A stretch of 64,000 nt of DNA from assembly GCA_964407695.1 (NCBI GenBank), contig CAYOWQ010000006.1, positions 1 through 64,000 on the forward strand, written 5' to 3'. Positions within the stretch are counted from its first letter, which is position 1. Every line of letters starts with the position of its first letter. The notes below the pieces were generated by a model that worked only from the letters and a program-made list of their open reading frames with translations, did not search any database and was not told the DNA's origin. This stretch comes from CAYOWQ01 sp964407695. Lineage in GTDB: Bacteria; Planctomycetota; Phycisphaerae; Phycisphaerales; SM1A02. This document shows, piece after piece, positions 24,679 to 36,253 of this stretch. The translations under genes were made by a program, and so were the position numbers.

Positions 24679-24749
24679 TTGGCCCGCCAAGATTCGAACT
24701 TGGACAATCTGAACCAAAATCAGGTGTGCTACCATTACACCACGGGCCA
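24679..24749 (-). tRNA. tRNA-Gln (anticodon TTG)
   Basis: The minus strand folds into acceptor TGGCCCG/CGGGCCA, D-arm GGTGTAATGGTAGCAC, anticodon loop TTTTGGT with anticodon TTG, and T-arm with TTCGAAT loop; discriminator A, no CCA encoded. It is 71 nt. It sits 30 bp upstream of the glmU start on the same strand. Confidence 0.96.
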
Positions 24750-25065
24750 GACCAAAACCCAGAACTGAGACTCGGGGCGGCGGGCGAGGCCATCCGTACC
24801 CGAACAACCGAACTCGATACCGGACCTAGGGCGATGCCAGATGGCGAAGCCAGTTGGTCCGGCGACAACGTGCTTGTCGCGGTTCAGGCGTTCGGAGGGG
24901 CAGAAGCCCATGCCGAAGACATGTCCGCGGCCAATCCTCGGGCGGGAACGTCGGTCAGCCGCGACTGGACGCCCCATGCAGAGCCACATCGGAGACGTGT
25001 CACTGACGGCCCATCTGAGGGACTGAAAGTGTAGCGAGGGGCGGCAACACATTCAACCTCGCCAC
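24750..25065. other. Intergenic region between tRNA-Gln and tRNA-Asn
   Basis: No coding region with a recognisable product. It separates divergent transcription units and should contain the promoter for tRNA-Gln/glmU; I could not pick one with confidence. Confidence 0.4.
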
Positions 25066-25093
25066 TTGACCGATATAGATGGTGAGTTATCCT
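25066..25093 (+). promoter_or_regulatory. Promoter of tRNA-Asn
   Basis: TTGACC, 16-bp spacer, TATCCT, ending 19 bp before the tRNA 5' end. The spacing fits a sigma-70-type promoter. Confidence 0.5.
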
Positions 25094-25112
25094 TGTCGGC
25101 TCGCAAAATCGA

Positions 25113-25184
25113 TCCCCTATAGCTCAATGGTAGAGCGGCCGGCTGTTAACCGGCAGGTTACTGGTTCGAGTCCAGTTGGGGGAG
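25113..25184 (+). tRNA. tRNA-Asn (anticodon GTT)
   Basis: Acceptor TCCCCTA/TGGGGGA (one T-G pair), D-arm GCTCAATGGTAGAGC, anticodon arm CCGGC-TGTTAAC-CGG region with anticodon GTT, T-arm CTGG-TTCGAGT-CCAG, discriminator G, no CCA. It is 72 nt. Confidence 0.96.
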
Positions 25185-25191
25185 CTTTCCT

Positions 25192-25224
25192 GACCGTCGC
25201 GAACTTGCGGCGGTCGTTTGGTTT
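25192..25224 (+). terminator. Intrinsic terminator of tRNA-Asn
   Basis: GACCGTCGC-GAACTT-GCGGCGGTC forms a 9-bp stem (one T-G pair) followed by GTTTGGTTT, 8 bp after the tRNA end. Confidence 0.65.
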
Positions 25225-25814
25225 ACGGCTCGGCCTCTCCGATGGCCGTCCGCCCGGATCGCGGAAATCCCTGTGGTTGCAGGCGAATCGGCCCGGTACC
25301 GTATCCGCCGGCGCTCTCGGTTTCGTGAGCGACTCATCCCAACGAATCCTGGTCTTTCCGTGAAGCATGATCCGATCCTGGAGCGTCTAGGTGACGTCGC
25401 CCAATCGATCCTGACCCGGATGGAGCCAGAGTGGTTCGAATACGTCTTCGCTCTTGGCACGGAATGAGGCCATTGCGAACCAGGCGATGGCTAGAGCTCC
25501 TTGGTCCTGTTGCGCTGTCGAAGTCTCAGTTCGTGACCTGCCCACTGCAGCGCGATTTGTTCTAACAACTCGAACCCCTTTGAAGGTCGATGGAATCTGC
25601 GGAGCGTGGGACCACCTGGCCCTTGCCGGAGCACTGTCATATTGAAGCCAACGCATGTGCTGTGTACCAGCAACGGGCTCCCGGATCAGGCTGTTTGGGG
25701 TGATAAGGAGCCGGCACACGTCACCCTGGGGTTCGAGTCTGTCTGGCCACAATGACGTCATCGTGCCGCGAGAGGGGCGTGCTGGCAATGGATCGTCGCG
25801 TGCTCACGCGTTCA
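25225..25814. other. Intergenic stretch, no recognised gene
   Basis: About 590 bp. The most protein-like segment is a 35-residue plus-strand frame ending at 25467 (ILERLGDVAQSILTRMEP then EWFEYVFALGTE), with a possible GTG start near 25361. I cannot support it beyond composition. Other short frames look random. Confidence 0.35.
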
Positions 25815-26999
25815 TCATGCAACCTGGACGGTCCTTTTTGGAACCAGAAACGACGCGGCAACGCCGACGCCCAACAGGCCGGTTACGACCAGGAGGGAGA
25901 CCGTCGTGTCAATCTTGATAGGGTTCCCACTCTCAAGGCCGATGGTGGACAGATAAGGCGGCACGCTCATCAGCAGCAGCTTCACGCCGACAAACGCCAG
26001 GATCAGGATCAGCGCCGGCTTGAGGAATCGGAACTTCTGAATCATCGCGGCGAGGCAGAAATACAATGCCCGCAAGCCGAGAATCGCGAAGATGTTGCTG
26101 GTAAAGACGATGAATGGATCAGGGGTGATGGCAAATACGGCCGGGATGGAGTCGACAGCGAACACCAGGTCGGTGATCTCGACGAGGATCAGGGCCAGGA
26201 ACAGCGGGGTCATGGCCCAGCGGCCACTCAGCGAACCGGGCGGTGGCGGCTGGATGACGTCATATCCGGTGCGAGCGTCGTTGGCGTAGGTCGGAGCCAG
26301 GGTGCGCCGAGTAAAGAACTTCTGTCCGTCATAGAAGTCAGTCACGCGGAAAAACCGCCGGCACAGGCGCACGACGAAGTTTTGCGAGACGTCGTCGTTG
26401 CCCTTGATCAGTGCCATCTTCAGCGCCGTCAACACGAGAAACCCGCCGAAAATGATCAATATCCACTGATACCTCAGGATTAATTCGGCGCCGAGGAAGA
26501 TCATCATGCCGCGCATGACCAGGGCTCCGATGATGCCCCAGAACAAAACCCGGTGCTGGTATTTTGGCGGAACGGCGAAGAAGGAGAAGATCAGGGCGAT
26601 TACAAAGATGTTGTCCATCGCCAGCGATTTCTCGACCAGGTACCCGACGAGGTACTGTTTCGACGCCTCGATTCCGCTCACCACGCCGGAAACAATTAAC
26701 GGCGCCCCAGCCTCGATGGCATCAGCGCTGTTGTATTTGGCGGTGTCGAGGCCGAGCCCGAGCCAGTGGTTCTCGTACACGGCGTACACGAGTCCCGTGA
26801 AGGCGAGCCCGCAGGAAAGCCAGATCACCGACCATGTGATTGCCTCCTTCATCGAGACGACGTGCGCCTCACGGTGAAACACCCCAAGGTCGAGCGCCAG
26901 GAACACCACCACGATGCCGATGAACCCGATGTACGCCCAAAACTTGAGATTGGCGGGATTCGATGTTGCCTCGGTGGCGAGGAGCAGCAATTCGTTCAT
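25815..26999 (-). CDS. TerC-family membrane protein (Alx-like)
   Basis: The protein is 394 residues with about nine membrane segments. The two TerC repeats carry acidic membrane motifs: SLAMDNIFVIALIFSFFAVP and LILVEITDLVFAVDSIPAVFAIT, with NIFAILGLRALYF near the end. The central cytoplasmic loop (FFRVTDFYDGQKFF...) is typical of the Alx-type members. These proteins export manganese or load it onto secreted enzymes. The C-terminus has one more helix than the family core. It lies 101 bp downstream of the hibernation-factor-like gene on the same strand. I saw no yybP-type riboswitch ahead of it. Confidence 0.88.
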   Translation of the reverse strand: MNELLLLATEATSNPANLKFWAYIGFIGIVVVFLALDLGVFHREAHVVSMKEAITWSVIWLSCGLAFTGLVYAVYENHWLGLGLDTAKYNSADAIEAGAPLIVSGVVSGIEASKQYLVGYLVEKSLAMDNIFVIALIFSFFAVPPKYQHRVLFWGIIGALVMRGMMIFLGAELILRYQWILIIFGGFLVLTALKMALIKGNDDVSQNFVVRLCRRFFRVTDFYDGQKFFTRRTLAPTYANDARTGYDVIQPPPPGSLSGRWAMTPLFLALILVEITDLVFAVDSIPAVFAITPDPFIVFTSNIFAILGLRALYFCLAAMIQKFRFLKPALILILAFVGVKLLLMSVPPYLSTIGLESGNPIKIDTTVSLLVVTGLLGVGVAASFLVPKRTVQVA

Positions 27000-27100
27000 G
27001 GTTCCTTCTCAGTGGGGTTGCTCGGGCATGGCAGCCGGCCGATCAGATCATTATTGCGATCAAGCGGGAACTTGGCGTCGGGCCGCAGACCGGGTCATGG

Positions 27101-27442
27101 TCACACCGTGGCCTTGCGAATACCAGGTGTGCGACGATGGTTTCGCGAGCGGTCCAGGTGGTCTCGAATCCGACGGCCCAGTCGATCCGCAGCGCGGCTG
27201 ACCGCCGAATAGGGGTCGGTGTCGCACACCTCCGCCGTCAGGGCCTTCGATCCAGCAATCTCCGCGGTCAACAGGCATCGCTGATCGAGGCCTCCTCTCG
27301 GGCCGTTGAGGTCGGACAATACGACATTGACGGCCCGGAGCCTGTCGCCAAACTGGCCGAGTGCAAAGAAGACCCGCCGCTTGGTCCATTCCTTCATGGG
27401 CTCGCTGAGTTGGGCATTGCCGGACTTGATGTTCAATCGCAT
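27101..27442 (-). CDS. HPF/RaiA-like ribosome hibernation factor
   Basis: The protein is 113 residues from MRLNIKSGNAQLSEPMKEWT (the frame continues 45 bp upstream). The layout beta-alpha-beta-beta-beta-alpha with RVFFALGQFGDRLRAVNVVLSDLNGPRGG, CLLTAEIAG, LTAEVCDTDPYSAVSRAADRLGRRI follows the short HPF family, which binds between ribosomal subunits during stress. The final tail is basic. The DxDxYxAI-type motif is present as DTDPYSAV. Probably co-transcribed with terC. Confidence 0.75.
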   Translation of the reverse strand: MRLNIKSGNAQLSEPMKEWTKRRVFFALGQFGDRLRAVNVVLSDLNGPRGGLDQRCLLTAEIAGSKALTAEVCDTDPYSAVSRAADRLGRRIRDHLDRSRNHRRTPGIRKATV

Positions 27443-27901
27443 CGGGAAAACTCCTATTCGGGCGGTTGTGTTCACTAACGATGTCATAGATATACGGTCC
27501 GGACATCATGTCATCCATTAGAATTGTCTGCTCATTCACATTGAAAAAACCGATGTATTGGAGACTCCGGAGCCGGCCGCGACTGCGCGTGCGCGGCCCG
27601 CGCCCGCCCGTAACGTGATCGACGAATCTGATCTCACCGTCTGGTCTCGGGATGTGACGTGGTCCTGAGGTCGCGCCGATGACCATCGGTCACAACCATG
27701 CACCCTGGCGTGAACTCGAGGCACCAATCAGGCAGATGGCGATGGTGCATTCCTGCACACAGCGCTTCTCCGCCAGGTGTGAAGTCGGTCGGCATCGGGT
27801 GTTTCGGAGCGATGATACGCCGCGGACACCTTCGCACTTTTCATTGCTCCACTCGAATGACCCAAGCATTGTCATCGGATTTATCGATGTACACTTGCGG
27901 C
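27443..27901. other. Divergent intergenic region between HPF-like and LysR genes
   Basis: About 460 bp with no recognised gene. It should hold both promoters. Near the LysR start, ATCGGATTTATCGAT (27877-27891) contains ATCG direct and inverted elements, and a LysR-type T-N11-A box may lie here, but nothing is decisive. Confidence 0.35.
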
Positions 27902-28822
27902 ATGCACTGGCTCAATTACCACCACCTGCGGTACTTCTGGACGGTCGGCAAAGAGGGCACGATCGCGGCCGCATGCCGACAGTTGCACTTGTCCCAACCC
28001 ACGATTTCGGCGCAATTGCGCTCACTGGAGCGGGCGCTAGGCCACAAGCTGTTTGAGAAGTCCGGCCGCAATCTCGTCATGACCGAGACCGGTCGAGCTG
28101 TGTTTCGCTACGCCGACGAGATCTTCTCGATCGGACTTGAGATGCTTGACTCGCTGCAGGGCAAGTCCGTGGGGAGCGCGCTGCGCCTGGTGGTCGGCGT
28201 GGCCGATGTCATGCCGAAGCTCATCGCCTATCGCATGCTTCGGCCAGTCCTCTTGATGCCCGAGCAGGTGCGGCTCATCTGCATGGAAGGCACGCCCACC
28301 GCCCTCCTGGCGCGATTGGCGGTCCATGAGCTCGATGTTGTGCTCACCGATACACCGTTATCCCCCCAGTACGGGGTGCGCGCGTTCAGTCACCGGCTCG
28401 GAGAGTCAACGGTGTCTGTATTTGGTGTTCCGAAGCTCTGGCGCAAGTATCGTCCGGGATTTCCGCTCTCGCTGGACAGTGCGCCCCTCCTCTTGCCATC
28501 GCAGAACACGATGATTCGACGGCAAGTGGATCACTGGTTTGAATCAAAGCGACTGCGTCCAACCGTCGTCGCGGAATTCGAGGATTCCGCCCTGATGAAG
28601 GTATTCGGCCAGTCCGGCGCCGGTCTGTTTTTCGCGCCAACAGCCATCGCCAATGACATTCAGGCGCAATACTCAGTCAAGACCTTGGGCGAGATCGCTG
28701 GTCCAGTCGAACAGTTCTACGCCATCTCGATGGAGCGTCGGGTCAGACACCCTGGAGTTCAGGTAATCGCCTCATCGGCGCGCGAGACGCTGGTTCAATC
28801 CGCTCCCGCTCGTGCCCGTTAA
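27902..28822 (+). CDS. LysR-family regulator, NhaR-like
   Basis: The protein is 306 residues from MHWLNYHHLRYFWTVGKEGT. The winged helix-turn-helix (IAAACRQLHLSQPTISAQLRSLERALGHKLFEKSGR) is followed by RYADEIFSIGLEMLDSL and a periplasmic-binding-type effector domain (PLLLPSQNTMIRRQVDHWF, GAGLFFAPTAIAND). The first 90 residues match NhaR more than generic LysR members (NYHHLRYFW; RYADE.F). NhaR activates a Na+/H+ antiporter gene and, in enterobacteria, biofilm polysaccharide genes; no antiporter is adjacent here. A much longer open frame starting at 27698 is not the real start. Confidence 0.88.
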   Translation: MHWLNYHHLRYFWTVGKEGTIAAACRQLHLSQPTISAQLRSLERALGHKLFEKSGRNLVMTETGRAVFRYADEIFSIGLEMLDSLQGKSVGSALRLVVGVADVMPKLIAYRMLRPVLLMPEQVRLICMEGTPTALLARLAVHELDVVLTDTPLSPQYGVRAFSHRLGESTVSVFGVPKLWRKYRPGFPLSLDSAPLLLPSQNTMIRRQVDHWFESKRLRPTVVAEFEDSALMKVFGQSGAGLFFAPTAIANDIQAQYSVKTLGEIAGPVEQFYAISMERRVRHPGVQVIASSARETLVQSAPARAR

Positions 28823-29252
28823 AGATCACCTGCGGACGTGTCCGAAGTGCTAACCCCAGCTTACAGCAGACACTGGCCAACTCCATTCCAGCACGCATTT
28901 GTCCACCGACCCGACCCCACGGTCGGATGACCAGAAGACCCGCCGACACGAGCGCCGACGAAGGCCGAATCGAGTTTGCGAGCGTTCTTGCCCGCGGCGC
29001 AGGCGGCGGGATGGCCTTCGTCATCGCGATTCTTCCGATGACGATTTCTCAGGACCTGCAGGTCACCATGGGAAGCTTCGTGCCGCCATATGGGCGAGTC
29101 GGAGACGGACCAGCTCCGAGGATCGGGTCCTGTACATACCGCCTCCAGCTCCAATCAATTGGAGCGCACTAAACCGGGAAGTCGGCGACATTCGGACCTG
29201 TGCTGGTCACGATGGAGTTCCACCCGAGTCTCGAACGCATTGCCTTATCGAA
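28823..29252. other. Intergenic region after the LysR gene
   Basis: About 430 bp. No recognised gene or RNA. Several short frames exist on both strands but none has a family signature. Confidence 0.4.
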
Positions 29253-29282
29253 AGGCCGCCACCGTCAACATCGGTGGCGGCG
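29253..29282 (-). terminator. Intrinsic terminator of the beta-lactamase-like gene
   Basis: The minus strand reads GCCGCCACCG-ATGTTGA-CGGTGGCGGC, a perfect 10-bp stem, followed by CTTTCG, about 25 bp after the stop codon. Confidence 0.7.
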
Positions 29283-29304
29283 ATTCGACTCGGAAACGCC
29301 TCGT

Positions 29305-30678
29305 TCAGGGCTCCTTTCGTTTCGCCGTCAGAGCAGCTCCGCCCTCGTGAAGAACAAGGGATGGCGAAGGCGTATCACCGGATAGTTCGAAGACCAATCG
29401 CGCAGTCTTCTCATACAAGATCGTTCTGAATTCGCCTTTGCCCAGGTAGATCATCTCTGATTCGCGGTCATCCGAGGCCTTGGAGAATAGCTTTCCCTCG
29501 CGCCGCGAAATGGTTATGCCCCAGCCCGCAGCAGGAAATTCGAAGACGCCTTCACACTTCGCCGCCTCGGTCTCAGAGACCGCCACCGCAGCAGGCTCGT
29601 TGGGAACAACAATTCCGAGGGCCTCGCGGCTGAGGTCGTCGGCCAAGCGGCCGGCGGAGATAGCCTGGCTGTTGGAAAGTACCGCGATGGTGACACCGTC
29701 GTCAGGAAATCGAGCCAGCATGGCGTTGAATCCAAATATGCCGCCACCATGCTGTACGCGCGCGTGTCCATCGAGCGAGTCAATGATCAGTCCAAATCCG
29801 TACTCACTGAAACCACCGCCTGCCAATTCGGTTCGGGACGACATCTGCGCATATGACGCCGGTGTCACCACCTTGCCCGCGGCGAGCGCATCGGCCCACA
29901 CCACCAGGTCGTGCGCTGAGGCGAGCAGCATGCCGGCAGCGAATGGCGTACTCGTGGCGAGCCCGCGGTCGTTCACAAGTGTACTGCCGTCGAGGGCGTA
30001 ACCCTGCGCGCGATTCTTGATGATCTGTGTGTTCGAATCGCACCGGGTGCGTGCCAAACCCAGTGGTTCGAAGCACTCATGGCTGAGATAGGTGCAGTAG
30101 TCCTCGCCGCTCACCTTCTCGATGATCATGCCCAGCAGGTAGTAGCCGGTGTTGCAGTAGTCCGCTCTGGCACCAGGCTCGAATGCAAGCGGTTCGTTCT
30201 GCACCAGATCCAACATCTCCTGGTGCGAGAACTCGTGCTCGGGCTGATCCACCATGACTTGCTTAAGTTCCGTGTAGCTCTTGATGCCGGACGTATGCGT
30301 GAGAAGGTGGCGGACCGTGATCTCGCGGCCCCGGGTGTTGAAGTCCGGAACGAATCCGGTGACCAGGTCATCCAGACCGATTTTGCCCTGTTCGACCAGT
30401 CGCATGATGGCCGCGGCCGTGAATTGCTTGGTAATAGACCCCACACGGAACAACGTGTCCTCATTCACGGGAACATCGTGCTCGATCTCGGCCAGACCGT
30501 AGCCCTTGCTCAGGATTATCCTCCCGTTTCGGACAACGGCGATGGAGAGGCCGGCGGCTCCATTCTCAGAAAGAGTCATGGCGGCTAACCTGTCCGCTGC
30601 CGCGGCCACCTCGGAATCGGCGGGGGGATCAAGCGCGAGGATACAGACGGACGCGAGCGCGGCGACGATGGTCAGCAT
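29305..30678 (-). CDS. Secreted serine beta-lactamase-like hydrolase (class C/PBP4 type)
   Basis: The protein is 457 residues from MLTIVAALASVCILALDPPA, a signal peptide. The beta-lactamase family core has the nucleophile motif SITK (in LFRVGSITKQFTAAAIMRL), LLTHTSGIKSYTEL, YxN as YCN in ADYCNTGYYLLGMI, and a late HGG (VQHGGGIFGFNAML). A C-terminal domain of about 110 residues (KCEGVFEFPAAGWGITISRR onward) is an added beta domain seen in other esterase-like members. Likely a peptidase, esterase or D-amino acid-releasing enzyme in the periplasm; resistance to beta-lactams should not be assumed. Confidence 0.88.
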   Translation of the reverse strand: MLTIVAALASVCILALDPPADSEVAAAADRLAAMTLSENGAAGLSIAVVRNGRIILSKGYGLAEIEHDVPVNEDTLFRVGSITKQFTAAAIMRLVEQGKIGLDDLVTGFVPDFNTRGREITVRHLLTHTSGIKSYTELKQVMVDQPEHEFSHQEMLDLVQNEPLAFEPGARADYCNTGYYLLGMIIEKVSGEDYCTYLSHECFEPLGLARTRCDSNTQIIKNRAQGYALDGSTLVNDRGLATSTPFAAGMLLASAHDLVVWADALAAGKVVTPASYAQMSSRTELAGGGFSEYGFGLIIDSLDGHARVQHGGGIFGFNAMLARFPDDGVTIAVLSNSQAISAGRLADDLSREALGIVVPNEPAAVAVSETEAAKCEGVFEFPAAGWGITISRREGKLFSKASDDRESEMIYLGKGEFRTILYEKTARLVFELSGDTPSPSLVLHEGGAALTAKRKEP

Positions 30679-30859
30679 GGGGGCTCCTGATCCATGTTTC
30701 TTGGGAAGTCGAGTGACAGGTTTTTGGGGGCTGTTCCCCGGGGACAATCGCCCGAATCGCAATCAGCGAGGTCGGATTCAGGGGCCGATAGCCAGTTCAG
30801 TGGCTTAACGATCATGTCGATATCACCCGAAGCGATCTGACTCGACTGACCGTTCCGTT

Positions 30860-33796
<2,937 letters not shown>

Positions 33797-33898
33797 TTAC
33801 CCGCGTCGACGCCCCGCACTGGCGCCCTCTCCATCGGTGTGGTTCTTCGATTTCCAGCCTCACCTGTCGGGTGGAGCCAGGACCATGGCGGTCCGCGC

Positions 33899-33920
33899 AC
33901 CAAGGCGGAGACCCCTTGGT
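33899..33920. terminator. Hairpin between convergent kinase and LuxR genes
   Basis: ACCAAGG-CGGAGACC-CCTTGGT is a perfect 7-bp stem in the 196-bp convergent gap. No T-run follows on either strand, so terminator function is uncertain. Confidence 0.25.
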
Positions 33921-33992
33921 TCACCCGGGACTCGCGTCATTGGGTAGAGCCAGCGATATCCGGCACCGTAAGGCTCGGGCAAACGGTGATCC

Positions 33993-34757
33993 CTACTCCT
34001 GATCCTCATCACGGCCGACCGGATCGGTGTCGCTTCCGTTGATATCGCGGTGTCGCCATTCCACGACCAGGTCAAACGGGAAATGGACGATACCCGATCG
34101 ATGGGCAAGCAGCGCGATGTCTGCAATCGAGTTGACCTGAAGTCTTTCGCGAATGGCGTTGCGATGAAAATCAACGGTCTTGATTGAACGATGAATTCGG
34201 GAGGCGATTTCCGGTCCGATAAATCCAAGGCCCATAAGCCGAAAAACGTCCAACTGGCGCATGGTCAGGGGTGCCAAGGGACCAAAGTCCTGTTGTTGCG
34301 CCTGGTGAACTTCAATGTCGGAGACCATTCGATTCGCAAGCTCGCCGGATTGGACCGGGGCCATGGAGACGAGAACGAGATTTTCGCTCCCATGGTCCCG
34401 AATCGATCGAAACGTGCAGCAGAGGACACGACCATTCACAAATCCAATCAGTCTTTGAACGCCGCGGACAAGCGCTGCCTTGTCGATTAAAACCTCTTGC
34501 TCAACACACAACTCCTGAGGAAGAAACTCGGCGAATGTGCCACCGACTCGAAGCGTCCGACCTGCTGGATTAATCAGGGCCAGGCTGGACCAATTTCCGG
34601 CCACAAGAAGGACCGTTTTTCGTTCATCAAGGACAGCGATCGGCGATTGTGAGTCGTCGGCAAGGGCCAGTATCAGGGATCGGATCTCCGCCGAGATCGC
34701 GTTAGTTGGCTGGACTGACGACAATGTGTTGCTCAACGTAGATGAGGATGCTACCAA
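33993..34757 (-). CDS. LuxR-type transcriptional regulator with PAS-like N-terminus
   Basis: The protein is 254 residues. The C-terminal helix-turn-helix has LTMRQLDVFRLMGLGFIGPE then IASRIHRSIKTVDFHRNAI and LQVNSIADIALLAHRSGIV, the LuxR/NarL pattern. The N-terminal 150 residues (QSPIAVLDERKTVLLVAGNW, LRVGGTFAEFLP, VNGRVLCCTFRSI) look like a PAS-type sensor fold rather than a receiver; there is no phosphoacceptor Asp. It is convergent with the hybrid kinase and divergent from the PilZ/REC gene, so the three may form one signalling group. An acidic tail follows the HTH. Confidence 0.8.
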   Translation of the reverse strand: MVASSSTLSNTLSSVQPTNAISAEIRSLILALADDSQSPIAVLDERKTVLLVAGNWSSLALINPAGRTLRVGGTFAEFLPQELCVEQEVLIDKAALVRGVQRLIGFVNGRVLCCTFRSIRDHGSENLVLVSMAPVQSGELANRMVSDIEVHQAQQQDFGPLAPLTMRQLDVFRLMGLGFIGPEIASRIHRSIKTVDFHRNAIRERLQVNSIADIALLAHRSGIVHFPFDLVVEWRHRDINGSDTDPVGRDEDQE

Positions 34758-34966
34758 GCGACTTCTGCTGGACGACAGGGCTGCTCATCCTGATGTGCGA
34801 CCCGCTGACGAGCGGGCCTCGCTCTGCCTACTTAACTTTCGGCTCAACTCTGCATGTATTTTTTTTCATTTGGTAAAGCCCGCTGCAAAACGGTAGTTCC
34901 ACTAGTCCATCTCGCGGGATCCGGACTAGGAGAAGTACCAAATATACCGACCGCTGACAGGCGTAG

Positions 34967-36196
34967 GTGAATTCCATCACGGTAACTCCCGATGGTTGTG
35001 CCATGGCTGCGAGCTCCAAGACGAACTCACAACCGTCGTCCGGTTTTCCCTCATGGGAGTCGACCAGCCGGACACTGGAATACCGTTCTCAAGCCGAACA
35101 ATCGATGCCCCTACTGGAACAGGAGCTGTCGAGGCTTCGTGCTGCGTCGATAGAGCCGCCGCTTGGAGGCCGCACCGCCAATGTGACGGTGATGCACCCC
35201 GGCGGGGGCATCGGTCGGTTCACCGACCTGATCCTCGTTGCCGGGGAAGAACGGGCCTTCGTTCTTCACCACGGGTATCTGCACCATCGATCCAACTATC
35301 TCATGCGGATCAACTCCATCGGTGGTGTTCCCATTGACATTCCCGGGATCTGCGAGGATTGCAAGCACGTTTCGAGCACCGTGCATGTCTGCCAGATTCG
35401 ATTCGAGAGGAAGCTCGATCTCCGCCAGTTCATTCGAGGCTATCGGAGCCAGGAAGAGGCCGTCGAGCGGCCCCTCTCGCCGTCGGAGTTGTGCGGCCGC
35501 ATCGTTGCAATTGACGACGACCCGCTGGTGATCGCCTTCCTGGAGGCGACCTTTCAGAAAACAAGGGTGCGCCTCGAGACGTTCAACAGCCTGCCGCGCG
35601 CCCTCGATCGATTGCGAAGCACCTACTTTCACCTGGCGCTCTGCGATGCCCATCTCGAACCGGCCCAGCAGGCTGGAGTCTCGGACATCCTTCGGAATGG
35701 CGGTCAGAAGGGACCAACGATCCTTCTCGTTGGCGAGAAGAGATCACTGCGAGCGACGGACCAGGACCTGGCGGCCCAGGGACAATTCCTCCAGAAGCCG
35801 ATCATGGCAGACGCACTCTTCGATCTCCTTGGCGTGCTCCTCCGGCCATCTGAGGTGGAGAGGCTGCCGGGGCAGATCGTGAGCGCCTATGCCAAGGATG
35901 CCTCGATGTCAGACCTCATTGAGGACTATGTCGTGGTGGCACATCGTGAGGGCGAAATTGTCCGGCGGGCCATCGAAAAAGGCGAATTCGATGCCGCTCG
36001 CACGGCGTGTCAGCATCTTCGCGAGACCGGTGGCAGCTTTGGATTCCAACAACTGACCGATGCATCTCAAGCGGCCGTCACCGCGATGGACGCATCCATG
36101 AGCATCAGCGAGTGCCTCCGCGAGCTTGACCTGGTGGTCGAGATCGCCGCCCGGCTCGCTGCCTTCGAGACAGCATCCGCCGGGATGTCCTCGTAG
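34967..36196 (+). CDS. Orphan signalling protein: PilZ-like, receiver, degenerate Hpt
   Basis: The protein is 409 residues from GTG 34967 (ATG alternatives at 35003 and 35105). Residues about 68-155 (AFVLHHGYLHHRSNYLMRI then DCKHVSSTVHVCQIRF, LDLRQFI) resemble the PilZ-like domain of planctomycete regulators. A receiver follows (RIVAIDDDPLVIAFLEATF, phosphoacceptor D227 in LALCDAHLE, Lys in FLQKPI). The last about 90 residues look like an Hpt helix bundle (ACQHLRETGGSFGFQQL), but aligned with AHTLKG the phospho-His position is Q349 with H350 beside it. It may therefore bind a partner without relaying phosphate. It lies between the LuxR gene and the FG-GAP gene. Confidence 0.65.
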   Translation: MNSITVTPDGCAMAASSKTNSQPSSGFPSWESTSRTLEYRSQAEQSMPLLEQELSRLRAASIEPPLGGRTANVTVMHPGGGIGRFTDLILVAGEERAFVLHHGYLHHRSNYLMRINSIGGVPIDIPGICEDCKHVSSTVHVCQIRFERKLDLRQFIRGYRSQEEAVERPLSPSELCGRIVAIDDDPLVIAFLEATFQKTRVRLETFNSLPRALDRLRSTYFHLALCDAHLEPAQQAGVSDILRNGGQKGPTILLVGEKRSLRATDQDLAAQGQFLQKPIMADALFDLLGVLLRPSEVERLPGQIVSAYAKDASMSDLIEDYVVVAHREGEIVRRAIEKGEFDAARTACQHLRETGGSFGFQQLTDASQAAVTAMDASMSISECLRELDLVVEIAARLAAFETASAGMSS

Positions 36197-36200
36197 ATTC

Positions 36201-36234
36201 GCGTCGAAGGCCCGAGTACTCGGGCCCTCGACGC
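36201..36234. terminator. Strong bidirectional hairpin
   Basis: GCGTCGA-A-GGCCCGAG-TA-CTCGGGCC-C-TCGACGC is a 16-bp stem with a single mismatch in the 57-bp gap between two convergent genes. T-runs are poor, but the stem is very stable and probably stops transcription from both sides. Confidence 0.55.
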
Positions 36235-36253
36235 CAGTGTCTCATTCAGATCG

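Noticed and set aside
25721..25752. Possible tRNA or tmRNA 3' end (GGTTCGAGTC...GGCCAC)
   Set aside because: The T-stem does not pair around TTCGAGT and no acceptor or anticodon arm can be formed upstream.
25387..25788. 133-residue minus-strand frame next to TerC
   Set aside because: Composition is random-like, it overlaps other equally long frames and has no motif.
27000..27100. yybP-ykoY manganese riboswitch before terC
   Set aside because: The 101-bp gap to the upstream gene shows no matching paired elements; too short for the element.
29305..30678. Antibiotic-resistance beta-lactamase
   Set aside because: The SxxK/YxN core is shared with esterases and peptidases; the extra C-terminal domain and YCN motif give no evidence for drug hydrolysis.
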